6,006 bases of DNA from an uncultured Porphyromonadaceae bacterium (lineage in GTDB: Bacteria; Bacteroidota; Bacteroidia; Bacteroidales; Muribaculaceae). The stretch lies in the NCBI GenBank assembly GCA_900552325.1, contig URZG01000146.1:1-6006 (forward strand), given 5' to 3'. Under the pieces are notes generated by a model. That model was not told where the DNA came from and did no database searches. It saw only the letters and a list, made by a program, of their open reading frames with translations. The translations under genes were made by a program, and so were the position numbers. Shown here one piece after another: positions 5,980-6,006 of this stretch (position 1 is its first letter; every line of letters starts with the position of its first letter).

Positions 5980-5995
5980 AGAATTAGATAATTCT
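5980..5995. repeat. 16-bp AT-rich palindrome near the right edge
   Basis: AGAATTAGATAATTCT has 7-bp perfect arms around GA. It lies in AT-rich DNA without a recognisable gene. It could be an operator for a gene beyond the window or a chance palindrome. Confidence 0.2.
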
Positions 5996-6006
5996 ACAGT
6001 AAAACA

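Larger units (their letters stand above)
5769..6006. other. Non-coding stretch upstream of the abi gene
   Basis: No supported coding sequence is found here on either strand. It holds the abi upstream region (weak -7-like box at 5795-5802), the structured GC-rich element and an AT-rich palindrome at the right edge. No tRNA fold is seen. Confidence 0.6.

Noticed and set aside
1..6006. CRISPR array or tRNA/rRNA gene
   Set aside because: No regularly spaced direct repeats and no tRNA or rRNA signature were found on either strand.

Overview
The window reads as chromosomal DNA of a gut-type Bacteroidales bacterium, probably close to Muribaculaceae or Bacteroides. This rests on family resemblance of the proteins and on three promoters that match the Bacteroidetes primary-sigma consensus exactly or nearly so (TTTG, 19-21 nt, TAnnTTTG). 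Ribosome binding sites are weak or absent, as usual in this phylum. The species-level placement is an inference. Every gene I can support lies on the minus strand, so the window is read from right to left.

Right part (about 4700-6006), accessory DNA. An Abi_2/AbiF-type HEPN protein (4890-5768, motif R-N-A-C-A-H) is followed by a compact non-coding transcription unit on the same strand. That unit has a perfect promoter (4828-4858), about 96 nt of RNA with a 5' stem-loop whose loop can pair with the linker (a pseudoknot), and an intrinsic terminator (4736-4764 plus a T-run). A HEPN Abi protein next to a small structured RNA is the arrangement expected of an AbiF-type toxin with an RNA antitoxin, the lineage proposed to be ancestral to Cas13. 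This is the most interesting part of the window. Upstream of the abi gene lies a GC-rich, roughly 104-nt structured element (5831-5934) with complementary ends. Downstream of the RNA is a tyrosine-recombinase remnant (4306-4692) that has lost both ends, which suggests a decayed mobile element.

Middle part (1610-4301), two monocistronic-looking genes. A PAS-like/LuxR-type regulator (3421-4194) has a perfect promoter at 4270-4301. It is followed by a secreted GH13 protein resembling periplasmic alpha-amylase MalS (1610-3340), with its own promoter (3365-3396) and a strong terminator (1532-1582). The MalS-like protein keeps the fold-defining and substrate-side motifs and the nucleophile Asp. The general acid/base Glu is Asp, and the HD of region IV and the D and H of region I are replaced, so it may be a pseudoenzyme or have altered chemistry.

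Left part (1-1523), a nitrosative-stress operon. A small single-domain cupin (1144-1473) is followed after 7 nt by hcp (1-1136, cut by the window edge), the hybrid-cluster protein/hydroxylamine reductase. An 18-bp palindrome of CRP/FNR-like geometry (1506-1523) lies just upstream and is a good candidate operator for the pair.
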